Part shown: positions 33,601 through 45,823 of the stretch, one piece after another
Position numbering within the stretch: position 1 is the first letter of the stretch
Layout: each line of letters starts with the position of its first letter
Notes under the pieces: model-generated
What the model saw: only the letters and a program-made list of their open reading frames with translations
Told to the model about the DNA's origin: nothing
Databases searched by the model: none
Program-made: the position numbers and the translations under genes
DNA from: Warburgia ugandensis
Lineage: Eukaryota; Streptophyta; Magnoliopsida; Canellales; Canellaceae
Assembly: GCA_035236585.1 (NCBI GenBank)
Contig: CP141137.1
Span: 50,986,057 to 51,050,056, forward strand
DNA: 64,000 nt
Direction of reading: 5' to 3'

Positions 33601-35822
33601 ACATCTTCCTTTTGTGTAATAAGTACCTCATCTCCCTTCATGAATTGTTTGTCCTTGTATGTTTTTGGATGATTTCTTCCTCCAATGGTAATTTGTCTAT
33701 ATCTTCCTGGAAATGATGTTTTCGTTGCTTCCTTCACTGATAACGTGGTTAAGTAGTTGTCCTAATTGTTGTATTGTTCAGAAGATACCAGATCTTTGTG
33801 TGCCTCTTCATTGGCTTTCTTTGAATGTAGTGAGAATGCCTTCTGAATTAACAAATGATTTTTGGTTTTGTCTGTTAATACCAATATTATCACAAGCACT
33901 CCTCACATCATTTGTATGAGAATCATCTCAGTGATCTCACCTGTAAACCTGCTCCTGGGAGTTTCTGAAGAGCTTGCTCATATTACTTTATAGCTTTACA
34001 AGATCAATACATACAGGGTGTCCTTGATGTTTAAGAGTCTTAAAGTTGGATTGCTTCCTATGAGAGGAAATAGGCTGTTCTCCTAGCTCTCACAAAAACT
34101 CGGGTTCATTACCAGGTTGATGGAACAATTTCTTGTTGTAGAAGGTTTTGTGTGATATGTGCTAATATAAAATTCTTATTTGAAGACTTTTTGCTAGATG
34201 TTGAAGAATTTTTGTTTGTCTAGTTCTTTGATAAACTTGATGTATCTAAACTAAGTGGAGGCTCAAGACAAAATTACTTGTTCAGCCATGGTCAGTGTTT
34301 TCCCGGCTATTCTGTGGTCTAGTCTTCAATTTTTGAATCAAGAGAGTGAATCTTAGTAATTTTATGAATTTTTTAAAGTTGGAGTAATATATATCTTTTA
34401 CTTTGTTTATATTTTGATTTTTATCCTTTGTTGATATTTGAAATAACTGTTCTGGTTAATATATTGAACATGTACTTGTTTCCCCTGGAAAGTGGGTCCT
34501 TAAGGTTAATCATTATATTTAGGGTTTATATAAAGAGATTCTCTCTTGAAGGGGAGCCTTGGCACGATGGTTGAGTTGTCGCAGTGTGACTTGGAGGTCA
34601 CGGGTTTAAGACTTGGAAATAGCCTCTTGGAAAAATACAAGGTAAGGCTACATACAATAGACCCTTTGTGGTCCACCACTTACCTGGACCCTGCATATGC
34701 GGGAGCTTCATACACTAGACTGCCCTTTTTTCTTTTATTAGAGATTCTCTCTTCTTGATATATAGAAAATGTTAATTATATTCCTTTGGAGATTTCTTTT
34801 GTTTCTTGGTATATCATAGATTATTCAACTTGGAGCATGGGCCAAATATATCTGTTGAGCTTGAGGTTGTCTAAGAGAAAAATTGCCAGCTAACTAGGGT
34901 GCATCTAGATGATCTATCTGAGGTGGTTGATAGTTGTCTTTAGGATAGTTTAACTGTGACATGGCTTAACCTTCTCTTCTGGTCGTATCTTCCATGCTTC
35001 TTTTGCTCTTACATTTCCAACAGACATGTAGTCCACTTCATATGTAAGTTGGTTAGTATTTTCGTCATCTCATTACTTCTAATTCCCATTATCTAACACT
35101 AGCAATCACCAGCTTTTGTTTTAGTTAAATTTTGGCTTAAGATATGAAAGTTTGTTTAACAAAGTTCCAGTAACTTATTTGTTACAATGGAGCATGTATC
35201 TGACTTGCTTATTTTTGTTTTGGAATCTTCACTTGTTATTATATGTATATAAATATATTTTACTCGTGTTTTATATGTGTTTATGTATCTGAATATCCAT
35301 ATCTAAGGACTGGTTTCTTATGCAGATAAAATCTGAGGAGTCATGGCTATCCTTTGACCAAGAAGCTAAGGTCTTGCATAACAAGGTAAAATATTGTAAA
35401 TTCTCTAAATTTAGCTACGTAATCATGAAAGCGACATCTCTAGGTTCGGGCATTTGCAGGGTGGCCAGGAACTCGAGCAAAAGTTCAACTCCTTGATGGC
35501 AATAATCAGCTTGATATCCTAGAGCTTAAAATCGTTACAACAAGAGCTCTGCACCATAATACTATTCATAGCAAGGAAAATGACATAACTTTCAATGGTG
35601 ATGCCTTAATATTTCCTTGTGCTGGAAGATCTGCTCTTGAGGTGAAGATGACAGCAGTTTATGTATCTTAAATGCTCAGAAATTCAATTCTCAAGACCTT
35701 TTAGCTTATGTCTGTAATGGCCTTACCAGGTCTTAGAAATCCAGCTTCCAGGTAAGAAAGTAGTTCGTGCACGTGAATTTTGGAATGGGTTACGAGGCCA
35801 GAGGCTGAAAATTTTACCATAG
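26706..35822 (+). CDS. FMT: Methionyl-tRNA formyltransferase, organellar
   Basis: Eleven exons: 26706-26837, 26955-27017, 28638-28772, 29208-29310, 30457-30527, 30629-30733, 31979-32012, 32268-32368, 35326-35385, 35444-35641, 35730-35822 (TAG); 364 aa, phase consistent. It formylates Met-tRNA with 10-formyl-THF to start mitochondrial/plastid translation. The N-terminal ~35 residues (MLLRRF, few acids) look like an organelle presequence; the ATG at 26706 is the first in frame. Formyltransferase domain: KLVFMGSPQ, ITAAYGNILP, VNIHPSLLPLYRGAAPVQ, LDAGPI. N148, H150 and D186 keep the spacing of the E. coli catalytic residues N106, H108, D144. C-terminal tRNA-binding domain: RAFAGWPGTRAKV, LIFPCAGR, FWNGLRGQRLK. 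Introns carry a CT microsatellite, an RTE LINE, two SINEs and a foldback element. Confidence 0.95.
26841..26902. repeat. (CT)31 microsatellite at a 5' splice site
   Basis: CT repeat beginning three bases after the end of FMT exon 1 (26837); the intron opens GTA(CT)n. Confidence 0.95.
27661..28365 (-). mobile_element. RTE-type LINE, 3' ~700 bp
   Basis: Starts with (CAT)n and the inverted tail (CCCAATTAGGGGTCGGCC). Read on the minus strand it encodes, with breaks, the end of an RTE reverse transcriptase ORF: blocks like FSEKRSGQEALI, LLSILGIDNS, LRWISGKTRKDK-like and RPKMTWIE-like sequence. Lies in FMT intron 2. Truncated and inactive. Confidence 0.7.
29360..29532 (+). mobile_element. Au-type SINE
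   Basis: TTAGCGTAACGGTAAAAGTT head, GAGGTCACAGGTTCAAGG, CAGCCTCTTGCAAAATTAAGG, GTGCACCGGGCTGCCCTTTT. In the FMT intron after exon 4. Confidence 0.88.
30050..30296. mobile_element. Foldback element, family A
   Basis: AGATCTAAATCATTCATCAT at the left and AGATCTAAGACATTTATCAT (reversed) at the right. AT-rich interior; in the FMT intron after exon 4. Confidence 0.5.
34548..34739 (+). mobile_element. Au-type SINE with 14-bp target duplication
   Basis: Full-length element, GGGGAGCCTTGGCACGATGG to CTAGACTGCCCTTTTTTC, flanked by identical AGAGATTCTCTCTT at 34534-34547 and 34740-34753. Lies in the 3-kb FMT intron 8. Confidence 0.95.
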
Positions 35823-36928
35823 AAGAAGGGAGTCTTTCCACCTGCATTAGATATGCCTGTAGTGAGTTCAAAGATACATCTTGTTTCTACATGAATCTGT
35901 TTTGTTTCATCATCTAAGTTTTAGGGTGGTTGTTTCTTTCCTTTAGCAAACAAACCAATCTCGATAACATTGAAAACCAAGGTCACATTTGCTACAGCTG
36001 TTATGTCTATTTAAACATGTAAAATGCCATCATCAGCTTATGTATTAAGTTACAAGGTCTACTTTGCTAGCATTGGCTCATAGAATGTTTGATCACGTGG
36101 TTAGGCATCATTTTTCTGTGGGTAGTTCCAAAGCAAATCAACTGGCTGAAGGGATGTGGACTACAGAGAAGGTTTGTTGCAGCTTTAGCTTTTGCTGTGG
36201 AATCCTACAATTTTGGTATGTAGTTAGTTTTCTGCACATTTTTAGGCCGTTTGTTACCATCCTTTGTGAGTTCTATTTACTGGGGAACAGCATTGGATGT
36301 TCTGTTGCAGAAAAGATTTGGGAACAGTCTTCTGTTGGTACCTAAGAGGCATCCAGAACACTCTATGCTGCGGGTGGGTTCCATTCTACTGGCAGATTAG
36401 GACCCCAGACAATTTCCTTATTTTCTTTTAAGAACAAGCTGTGAAGGTGTAAATGAACCTGTACCATTAAGGATATTCTTTGGTGTAATTCTGATAACTC
36501 CCTCTCAAATTTAAACATGAACAAAGAGAAATGAAATAGTTATGCTATTGAAGAAGTCTATGCTTTTTATGCTGAAATTTCTGAAGGGGTGTGATTCATT
36601 GTACCACACTGAGGCAAAAGCTGTCCATCAAGGATTAATCCAAGCAGTCCATTTGATAGCAACAGTGATATGGAATCTGCCGAAGATTGAACAGACCTGG
36701 ACATATGTTCCATGGTTCTCAAATCACACACTATGGTTGCCTCCCAAAATTCACTCCTTTATTTATACATATAATACAATAAATGAGGCATATTTTCCAA
36801 AGAAAAAATATGGGCGGCTAGAAGTGCAAATGGATTCCCTTGCCCTTCCTAGGCCTGGATGTGGGCCTATGGAGCAAAGTTCTGCAAGTACTTTGACGAT
36901 TCTTAAGCTTTTCATTTGTGGAAGATTG
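35823..36928. other. Sequence downstream of FMT
   Basis: 3' UTR plus intergenic DNA. A 140-codon open frame at 36542-36964 shows no family resemblance and is judged chance. Confidence 0.4.
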
Positions 36929-37225
36929 TTGATGAATGTAGGCCGTTACTTTTTCACTTTCTAACCGTCCATTTTGAAAAGGCCAAAATTGGAGAATTGC
37001 ATTACTGAATGGAATCAAATTCTGGTGAATTGTGCATATTTTTTCACAACAAAAATAGCAGCTGAAAATACAAGGCATGCTGCTTATTAAATGATTCAAA
37101 TACTCTTTTCTTATTAGTATGATGGACCAATATTCTGCTCTATCGAAAGGCTGAAAGCTTTTGGTTTTCTTGCCTTTGAGTGGACCATTAGAGGATGAGA
37201 AAATGAAGGTCTACATTCATCAATA
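36929..37225. mobile_element. Foldback element (MITE-like), third type
   Basis: Left arm TTGATGAATGTAGGCCGTTA then CTTTCTAACCGTCCATT; the right arm (37180-37225) reversed reads TTGATGAATGTAGACCTTCA then CCTCTAATGGTCCA. The same arm type occurs singly near 9183 (GATGTAGGTTTCTCATTTTC). Confidence 0.45.
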
Positions 37226-38236
37226 AAGTCTCCATAGATCCAAGGCTTGGATTCGTCAACTAGCGAGAAATCTAAGTATGACCTCTATAGGATCATCCCC
37301 TCCTACACTTTCTGCCGCTTAACTGTCCATAACATGCTAAAGACCTGGAACATGCAGGACCTGTTTGTACTTCTGACCTTTCTGCTCTGTCATGGTACCA
37401 TCCTGTACACTTCGCCGTGCCACTCCAACTTGTTGGACATGCCTTGTACAAAGTTGCCCAATTTGATCAGGAGAAGTGCATTGGCTTTGACTTGAGGGAT
37501 TATCCAATGGCCGTGCATCTAAAACAAAAAGTCTACACGGCTCAGCTAAATGCATATTCTGGGTCCACCTTACCTATGTAACGTCCAAACTCTATCTTCC
37601 ATCCGGAAATGCTTGCACTTTGATTGGTCAAGATGTAATTTTCTTGTCATTCAATGATTAAACTTTCACGCATGGCCCATCTAAGTGGGATCCAAAAGAT
37701 GAGTAGTTTGGATCACCAAAAATATTGGGCCTCTTATCTCATTCTGGGTGCCCGTGCCTGGACTTCTACAGTAAAATCTAATACTATTCATCAGGTAAAT
37801 ATACCTGTTGGTAGGACTCTTCTTAATCGAGAACTCTTTGACCATATCCAATCAGTAGTTGGGGTCCCAACTTTAGGGGTGCCAATCAATCTTTGTGTGC
37901 CAAATATGCAGTAGAAATGTTTCACTATCAAGTCACGAAATATTTACGTTTATTAAAATAGAAATTATTGTAAGCAGGTTATTTTTATAAGAAGGATTGC
38001 TTGTAAAGTTGGAAGCCATGATTTGATGCTAAGATGTGAATAAAGAAAAGCAGAAAGCAAAAAGCGATGTCTATGACCTAAGATGTCTTGTGAATGTTTA
38101 TTTAATCACAATATTTGGGGCATTAAAGAAAGGGCGAAAGTTGGCCATAGCTTTTGAAACCAAAAGGAGATAGAAAATGTACCAGTACAGGGCCGCTTAT
38201 AATCATAATTAAGGATAGGTTTTTGCTTAGCCGAAG

Positions 38237-38423
38237 GAGGGAGGCTTGCTGCAATGGTAAAAGTTGTTGTCACGTGACTTTGAGGTCATAGGTTCAAGGC
38301 GTAGAATCAGCCTCTTGCAAAATACAAGGTACGGCTGCCTACTACAGGCCATAGTGGTCTGCCCCTTCCTTGGACCCTGCATAGGTGGAAGCTTCATGCA
38401 CCGGGGCTGCCTTTTTTTTATTA
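38237..38423 (+). mobile_element. Au-type SINE with target duplication
   Basis: GAGGGAGGCTTGCTGCAATGG head, AATCAGCCTCTTGCAAAATA, GCACCGGGGCTGCCTTTTTT. TTTTGCTTAG precedes it at 38221-38230 and follows it at 38424-38433. Confidence 0.9.
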
Positions 38424-39647
38424 TTTTGCTTAGGAGAAGAATTTGAGCCAAAGGGAGAAGAAGCTCTAATGAGCAAATGCAGTCAACTCGGTCTAATACT
38501 TGCTAATCTCGTTCAATGCGGATGACTCGGCAATAAATATATGATAAACATGAGTGTCTATTCCACTTTTAGCATGAAGATATAGTGAAAGCTCATTTTC
38601 TGGTGTTCCAGTTTAAGTCTTGCTAATTAAGGCAGTTTTATGCCATTTTAAACTAAGTTGGTTTACATGAGTCCACTCGGCAAAACTCATTGAGTCTTGT
38701 GAAGCCAAAAAGAGTTAGTTTCAGAACAGCTTCGACTCGGCAAGTCAGCTGGATTTCACCATATACCATGACTTGGACATCATTACTACATCTTGTGGTG
38801 AATGTTAAAGGCCCAAAGATGGAAAATTAAAAGAGTTGCTGGAGTTGTGTGATGTGCAAAGAGAGACCTTTGGGACTTTGCATGTATGTTGGTGGAAAAG
38901 TTCAATTTTCTCATTACTGGTGATAAGAAGTGAACCTCCAGTTGTTATTCACTTGATTTGACTCTTGGAAAGTGAAACAATAAGTGGAATCGGGTTCTTG
39001 TGATCATGAGATCATGTATCTAAAGGTGAAAAGATACGCTTTCACGGAGGTTAATCTCCTTCTAGGAACTTCACTCTGGACCAAAGTAAAAAGATAATTT
39101 CTTTAATTTGTATAACATTGTCGTATAAAGCTGTGACAATCGTCTCCATTGGCGTTAGAGTTATGATTTCTGCCCTAGTGATTGATCAATGAATTTTTAA
39201 GAATGGAGAAAAGCTAAAAAGACGGATGCTTTTAGGCTCTTTCCTAACAGCCACGTTCGTGCCTGCCTTGTGCAACTTGGACGTGAACTAGTCTATTAAT
39301 TTTAATGGGTCAGGTCACTGTATATTTCACATTGACGGGCTAATCCTAACTTCTTTTCATCACGGTGGTGTCTAGGACTCAATTAAGAGATTGATTCTGG
39401 TGGGACTTAATCTGGAATATCCAATTAGGTATGGAAGCTGAACCATTTGGATAGTTTCTTGAAGGCCTACCGGTAAATGCTCTTGACTACTTCACATGCA
39501 TGTCCCTTGTCTGGCCTCCGAAAATGATCCCTTGTGAATAACTATATAGCCTTGAATGAGCTTGTCCATGGGCAGTGATCTAGTTCCTTGCTATGGGCAT
39601 ACCTAACCGATAAGTTCTTTTGTAGGAAAGTTGGTGCTTAATAGAAA

Positions 39648-39824
39648 GGGGAGCCTAAGTGCAATGATAAAGTTGTTGTTGTGTGATCTTGAAATCACGG
39701 GTTTAAGGCGTGAAAACAGCTTCTTGCAAAAATACAAGGTAAGACTGTGTATTGTAGACCCTTGTGGTGCGCCCCTTCCCTGTACCCTGCATATGTGGGA
39801 GTTTCATGCACCGGAGCTGTCCTC
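39648..39824 (+). mobile_element. Au-type SINE with target duplication
   Basis: GGGGAGCCTAAGTGCAATGA head through CACCGGAGCTGTCC. TGGTGCTT is found on both sides (39632-39639, 39825-39832). Confidence 0.88.
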
Positions 39825-39833
39825 TGGTGCTTG

Positions 39834-39902
39834 AACAGACCGAACATGTGAACCTTGATCGGGAAGCGCATACTTTACCACTTGGCTAGTTGATCATGGC
39901 AC
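39834..39902 (-). mobile_element. tRNA-derived SINE head
   Basis: On the minus strand ACTAGCCAAGTGGTAAAGTA contains a perfect A-box core (TAGCCAAGTGG), and TGTTCGGTC downstream is B-box-like. A different family from Au. The neighbouring Au copy appears inserted at its edge. Confidence 0.4.
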
Positions 39903-40880
39903 AGGAATGTTATTCTTGGCCAGACATCATGTATGGAAATTTCAACCGTGACGAGGGTACAAATGACAACTGCCTAGATGTGGACGTACCCATGTTGCCT
40001 CCTCTACCCACTCTCTGGTTACATGAAATTTCCTTAAATCTAACCTTCTAATCTCACCTCCACGAAGGGATAGTCATATCAATATAGAATGGATCAATCA
40101 TGGATATGTACATGTGAAAGCAGGTCTGAATGCATGGCCAAAAGGTTGGGGTGGTCGCCTTATCCAACTCGAATAGAGGCCTTGCGGTCGACGTGCCCCT
40201 CTTGCTTTAATGAGCGATCCTACCATTAAAGCAAACCCGAAAGCAACCGAGGCATATGCCATGCGGTTTGATGTTCTCTGGTCGAGCCTTGAAGGCATGT
40301 CCTACTGTCATTTCCTTTAGCTAAAGAAGCCTGATTTGGTTTGCATGCTCATGAGGTTTCTTTAGTAAAAGCCAGGGAAGCGTAGTAGCTTCAGCAATAC
40401 AAATGCTTTTTAGTCTTTAAGTTATCCAATCAATCTATCGCTTCTCGTATTTAAATTACCAAGAAGTTCAAACCATTTGATCTACGGATGGTTAAGAAAA
40501 CAAAGTACGCAATGCCACACATTCAAGGGGGATAACTGGATAGTTAGGATAGTCCAATGGATGTCACTTTTGAGCTTTGGTATGTCCTTAGGAAGTTTCC
40601 TAATGAGTGAGTAGTTTGGATTGTGTCCACATCGCGTAGTGCTTCTAATGTGCCTTAATCGTGGATTGTAGGTTCTAATAAAGTCTTTCTTTGTAAAAGA
40701 TGATCATATGATATCGGGAAACAATGTGCACTAACTTGCGAATTGATAATTGAGCTCCTTACTTTATCAGACACTTTATGCTTGGACGTGGATAGATTTG
40801 CCGGATTTTCATCTTCCTTAATAGCTAAGTTGAAAGGTGTAAAGTAACTAAAGCGATTAAATTACTAAAACAAGGAGTGC

Positions 40881-43190
40881 TGTGACACCCTAGGTTTTAT
40901 CAATCTGTTTCCCATATTTATATTCAAATAATAATAATTTATTTATAGAAAATAGATGGGATTCCATAACTTAAAACTCATAATTTAAAATTTGTTGCAG
41001 CGTCAAGCAAATACCATTTAAAAAAAACCACGAGAGTCACTTCTCCTCAAAAACCGTACTGAAAAACAGAACAAAAAGTAACCATTTTAAGCATGCTCAC
41101 AAATTAAAACCACGATGAAATTTTGTAACTGCAACTGCAAAGACACGTAATAGTAAAGTTCTAAAGCTCCAGGGTCTGTCCAAGATCACCACATCATCCA
41201 TGAATAAACATATAACCACTATACAGTGATATGGGTCTAATCTATTCATATATACAATGACTAAGGAGAATGCCAAAAAGCCAATACCAGTCCAACCAAA
41301 AGTATACCACTCTGTCAGTATCTGACAGTCTCTGTCCTCAAGCCCCCGTCCAACTCCACGCTAGTCCACCTTCTTTCCTTTCTGACTGTCGCGCTCTGAT
41401 TCTGAGGCATTGCAAAACCAAGCAATGCCTCAGCAAGCTATGCTTTGTGTAGGTGATATACATTCAAAATAACTCAATAAAACAAAGCATATAGCGCAAG
41501 GCATAAAGATCGAAAGATGATCAATAATATATAAAGTCTTAAATCACACGATAAAGAACATATTATGTCTATGCAATAAATAAGATATCATCAACTATGA
41601 TATCAAGACATGCACTATTCGAGAAAATCTAGAAACATATGAATGCATGTCAAAAGTATCAACCCTTATACACAGTCAAGCCCTATGAGTGTCTCACATA
41701 CACTCACGTCAATGTGGGGTCAGCTCTCTATACCATCCGCTTTCACTCTTTCACCCTTGCACCCTCACGGGTACTCAGGCACTCACGGAAACTACACGCA
41801 CCACTTTCGCTTTCACCCTTTCACCCTCACAGGCACTCAGGCACTCATGAAAAGTCGCGTTGCACACCTACTTTCACCCTTTCACCCTTACGGGCACTCA
41901 GGCACTCACGGGGTGAAAATCATATCCTACCACAGGATCAATAGTCTCAAATATCGAGCCATAGTGACTCCCACATGTCAAGAAGACAAAAAATCCAAGT
42001 GGATATCACGAAAATATCAAAACAGTGCATGCAATAACCACCATAACGATAGCACGCACATGCGAAGCTACATGTTGAAGTCAATCTCACACGTATGGTA
42101 AAGCATAAATTATATGCCTCAAAGACTCAAATCATCAAATCACTATTTGAGAATCATAGAAAAAGTGTGAATGAAATCACCTACTTCAGTATCGCAATAT
42201 TGCTAAAAATCACGTATCCAATATCAAGGTGTATGCCCTGATGTACCTGTCAGTACATAAATCATGTCATGGTTAACAAATATAACTAAAATCTAAAGTC
42301 TGATCATCTATTGATCAGCTCGATCTAAATTATCTAATAGCATTTCGTAGTTTCGCTACTAAAAAGTTACTCCAAACTAGATTTTTATCTTAAATCTAGG
42401 TCCTCCTTGTCAAGACGATCACAACGCCTCTTTCGGATCGTGATTTGGACCTCTGTAGCTCTTAAAATCAAGGTTTAAAGGAAAAAAGGACCAAAATCCC
42501 GCAAATGGGGCCCGCCACATGCGCAGCACGTGCCGGGCGCTTCTGTGGAAGCGCCTCGCATTAGAACCCGATCTGGGCAGAAGGAGCTTCTGTGGAAGCA
42601 GTCTGCGTGTGGGGGACGGAACAGCGCGCGTGGCGCGTTCCAGCCCCTCCAAGAGCTCTGTTTTTTGTGATTTTTACACCCCTGTGTCCGGTTTTTCACG
42701 TGCATTCCATTTCCACCGTCAATTTTCCCAAATCCTTCCTAAATCTATCGTTTTTTCACATTTTTTGTTTCGTTTTCAAAAACTCCCGTATTACTGTTTT
42801 TCGGCGTTCCTAGCCGTCCGATTGTTACAAAATTTTGTGGGTTCTTTCCTCTTCTCATCATACACAATATGAATGGCCCAGATCTAAATCCGAGACCGTC
42901 TCATCCAAATTTTTTAGGAAAATCAGTACGCACGGATTTTTGCAAAAACTTACATTTTCATGCCGTTTTTTGGCGTTTGCAGGTAATTAAATGTTGAAAT
43001 TAACACAAAAGGGAAGGGTGGAGTGATCCTCTCTCGTTCCCGGCTGTTCAATGGTAGCGAAATCCGCCTCCCCAGTGCGTGATGGTTCACGTGAACAGAG
43101 AGACTTGTGAGAGAGGAGAGTGTGTTTTGAGCACTCTCTCTCTTCTCCTTTCCTTATATCATTTTTTTTTTTTTTTTTCAAAATGTTACA
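40881..43190 (+). mobile_element. Candidate solo LTR, probably Ty3/gypsy
   Basis: Begins TGTGACACCCTAGG and ends ...AAAATGTTACA, the TG...CA ends and TGTGACACCC start common in plant gypsy LTRs. It shares layout with the block at 45824: a CTCAGCAAGC segment (41429) and a GC-rich part near the end (42480-42660). No 5-bp duplication matches at the proposed ends and no pol region is nearby, so the borders are provisional. Confidence 0.4.
41741..41911. repeat. Three imperfect ~60-70-bp tandem units
   Basis: Units starting at 41741, 41811 and ~41871, each with TTTCACYCTTTCACCCT and GGYACTCAGGCACTCA. Inside the candidate LTR. Confidence 0.8.
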
Positions 43191-45708
43191 TCCGATTTTA
43201 TTAACCTATGATATCACATATTTCAGTCCGACACTATCTCAAATGGAGTTTGTGGACTTCAACGGATTCCGTGGATCCGATCTGATGAATCTCAATGGGT
43301 CCATATCTTAGCATCAGAGTTTTAGTTGGATCGAGTTTGGACATGACCACAGAAACACAAACATGACTGAGATGTTCTTTTAGGATTCAAAACTATAAAT
43401 GTACGTTGGGGATTACGTATGCTTTTAGTATACCACTTTGTTTAACTTTTCTCTCTTTTGTTGATTAGTATCTTTCTATAAAACTTAGTTCACCTGGATG
43501 CCACCAAAGGACTGGTGCTGGAACAGTGAAATATTATTTCTCGTTAATTAGTTCCTCAGTGATCCAAATTCGGCCGAAGCCGGGATCTGAGGGATCCTTT
43601 GAATAAGAACTGATCTGCTGAGAATTCAAGCGATAGCACCTGCAATGAGGATATGCCCGATCTGTATCTGGTCCATTAACATATCTAATTGAGTTTAGTT
43701 ATGTCTAAATTCTTTCTTAGTGGAATATTAGGGAGATCATTTTTAGTGGTGAATTCTCCTGCTAGTTTGTCTGCATGTACTGGATCAAAAGGAGGGGGTA
43801 TTATTACTGTATGGGCACGGCCTACTTTGGTGAATCTAGTTTGACTGGAGTTTTGATTGATGGAGATTACATCTCCAGTGATTGCCACGTGGTGGTGGGT
43901 AGCTTTCAGATTGCAGGAGAGATTGCCATGTGTCCTCCCTTCCTAGCAAGTCCCTAGATGTAGTCTGGTTGGGTTGAGAAGCTCAGAAACCACAATGTAT
44001 GCATGTGATCCACAAAGAAGCTAATGAACTTTTCCTGTAGAGAATACATTGTGGTTTCAAATAGAGAATGCAACTGTCACTCTCGTGCAATTGCGGCCGT
44101 TAATGCTACTTCTGGACCCACATTGTGCAATAGAGTGTAATTGCTATGTATCAAGGTATTAATCAATTATTGTTCATGATCTTAATCAAGCAAGAAGAGA
44201 GACAGTCAGGACTGTTACGGACCTAGGTCTCTAAAGGAAAGGCTCAGTGTCAAGCTGGACCACTAAATTCAGCAACTGAATGGCGGGCAAATCAGGTAAT
44301 GCACAAGACTTTGTGGCCCCATGGTCGCTACTGGTGGTGCTTGGTGAGTGGCACATGCACCAATTTCTTCACCGATTTCTTTATTAAAGTGTAATACATG
44401 TAAGATCAAGGCACACATGCATTGCAGCCTCCCGAAATAGTTACTGTAAATACAGAGAGAGCTACGCCACCTGTTTGGTAACTGAGGCCCAGACTCCTGT
44501 GCGTTGCGATCGAAACCATTCATTTGGTTGGTGGCCACTAGAATCCACCGAACGCCACATCTGTTTCTGTATGACCATACTCATTTAAACTCTGATGTAC
44601 CAATGATGATCTCTCAAGAGTTAGGGTCACAGTAAGGTAAACTTCGAGTTTGCAAGACTTTCAAGAAAACATGATAGACTAATCTTGCGCGTTTGCAAGA
44701 TAGTTGGGAAATCAAACAAACTTGTCTCAAATCGACTAAATTGGAGATCCAATAAACCCATGTTAGATACATAACCCAAAGCGTTCTTACATACAAGTTA
44801 GGAATGGTATGATTGCTGGTCCATCCACCCCTATTGGTCAAAGTGAGGGGACCAAGTGGTATGACCTGACATGGGTCCCTTTCATTTCTACCAACCATCT
44901 CAGATTGCACCACAATTTGCCATGTCGGTGTGGGACCAGCAAGTACCAAACCCGTCAATTTTGTCAATAGTTTATCCTGACGCTCACCAAAACTCAACAG
45001 ACTATGGTCCACATGAGCACGCAAAGGAAACATGTACCTCTACATGCATGTCTACCTACATATGTACGTACGTACATGTGGAATGCAAAATTTTACGGTT
45101 TCCTTTGGTGGTCGTTCAAAACCAGGAATATAATACGAAACGACGGAACATGAGAGTGCATAAGTTAGTAAGTGTGCTATACTTTCTCCAAAGTAAATTC
45201 ACCTAATTCCGTTGAATAATCGACCCATCCCATTAAACACGTTCTCTTCCTTTCTAAGAAACAAAAAAAATAAAATTAGGGTTCTGCGTGATGACTATTG
45301 GCTCTCCAGTATGCTGACTCTACATCTCTTCAATAATGCAAGGGTTGATGGGTTCCATGCCATTTACTGTGACGTCTTGAACTATAACTAGAAATTGCGA
45401 CCTTCCTCGTCTATACGGCAAGAGCTAGGAATATAGCAATGGAACATAACCACAAAAAAGGAAAGAAAATCAATGAAGAAACACCAACTTGGTTGCATGG
45501 CAAAGGGCTGATGGTTTTGATATGAGAACTAGAAGATTCAATCAGGCTACTCGTAGGACTGGTTGTTTTCATTTCTTTTTGTGAAAATTGAAACTCTTTT
45601 CAAATGATTTACGTCGACTGAAAGTATAAATGCAGCCTATTTTTTTAGGGAATTAGATTTTTAAGGCACAACCAATTTAAAATAAGATTCTAGAAGGATA
45701 AGGGAAAG
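43191..45708. other. Intergenic sequence without recognised gene
   Basis: Several 60-140-codon open frames on both strands overlap one another and resemble no family. Contains an alternating TACGTACGTACAT palindrome near 45063. Confidence 0.4.
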
Positions 45709-45823
45709 ATCCAAAAGAACGTGGATAGAAATGATGAGAAAAGACTTAAAAACTTTAGGACTAAATAAAGCATGATAGTTAATAAAAGAGAATGGAGGAA
45801 CAAGATTCATGTGGCGTGTGACA
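45709..45823 (+). mobile_element. RTE-type LINE fragment, cut at its 3' end
   Basis: GTGGATAGAAATGATGAGAA...GAATGGAGGAACAAGATTCA matches the copies at 6255 and 27661 but stops at ATGTGGC, where the LTR-like block begins. Confidence 0.6.

Noticed and set aside
36542-36964. 140-codon plus-strand open frame downstream of FMT
   Set aside because: Composition and order of residues look random, no start context or motif, and it runs into the foldback element.
42419-42872. Overlapping open frames up to 117 codons on both strands
   Set aside because: Same GC-rich situation in the 40881 block; no recognisable protein.
44614-45033. 139-codon minus-strand open frame
   Set aside because: No similarity to a known family, overlapped by a plus-strand frame of similar length.
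45063-45078. TACGTACGTACAT palindrome as a regulatory site
   Set aside because: Short alternating sequence beside TATG-rich DNA, no gene nearby; most simply low complexity.
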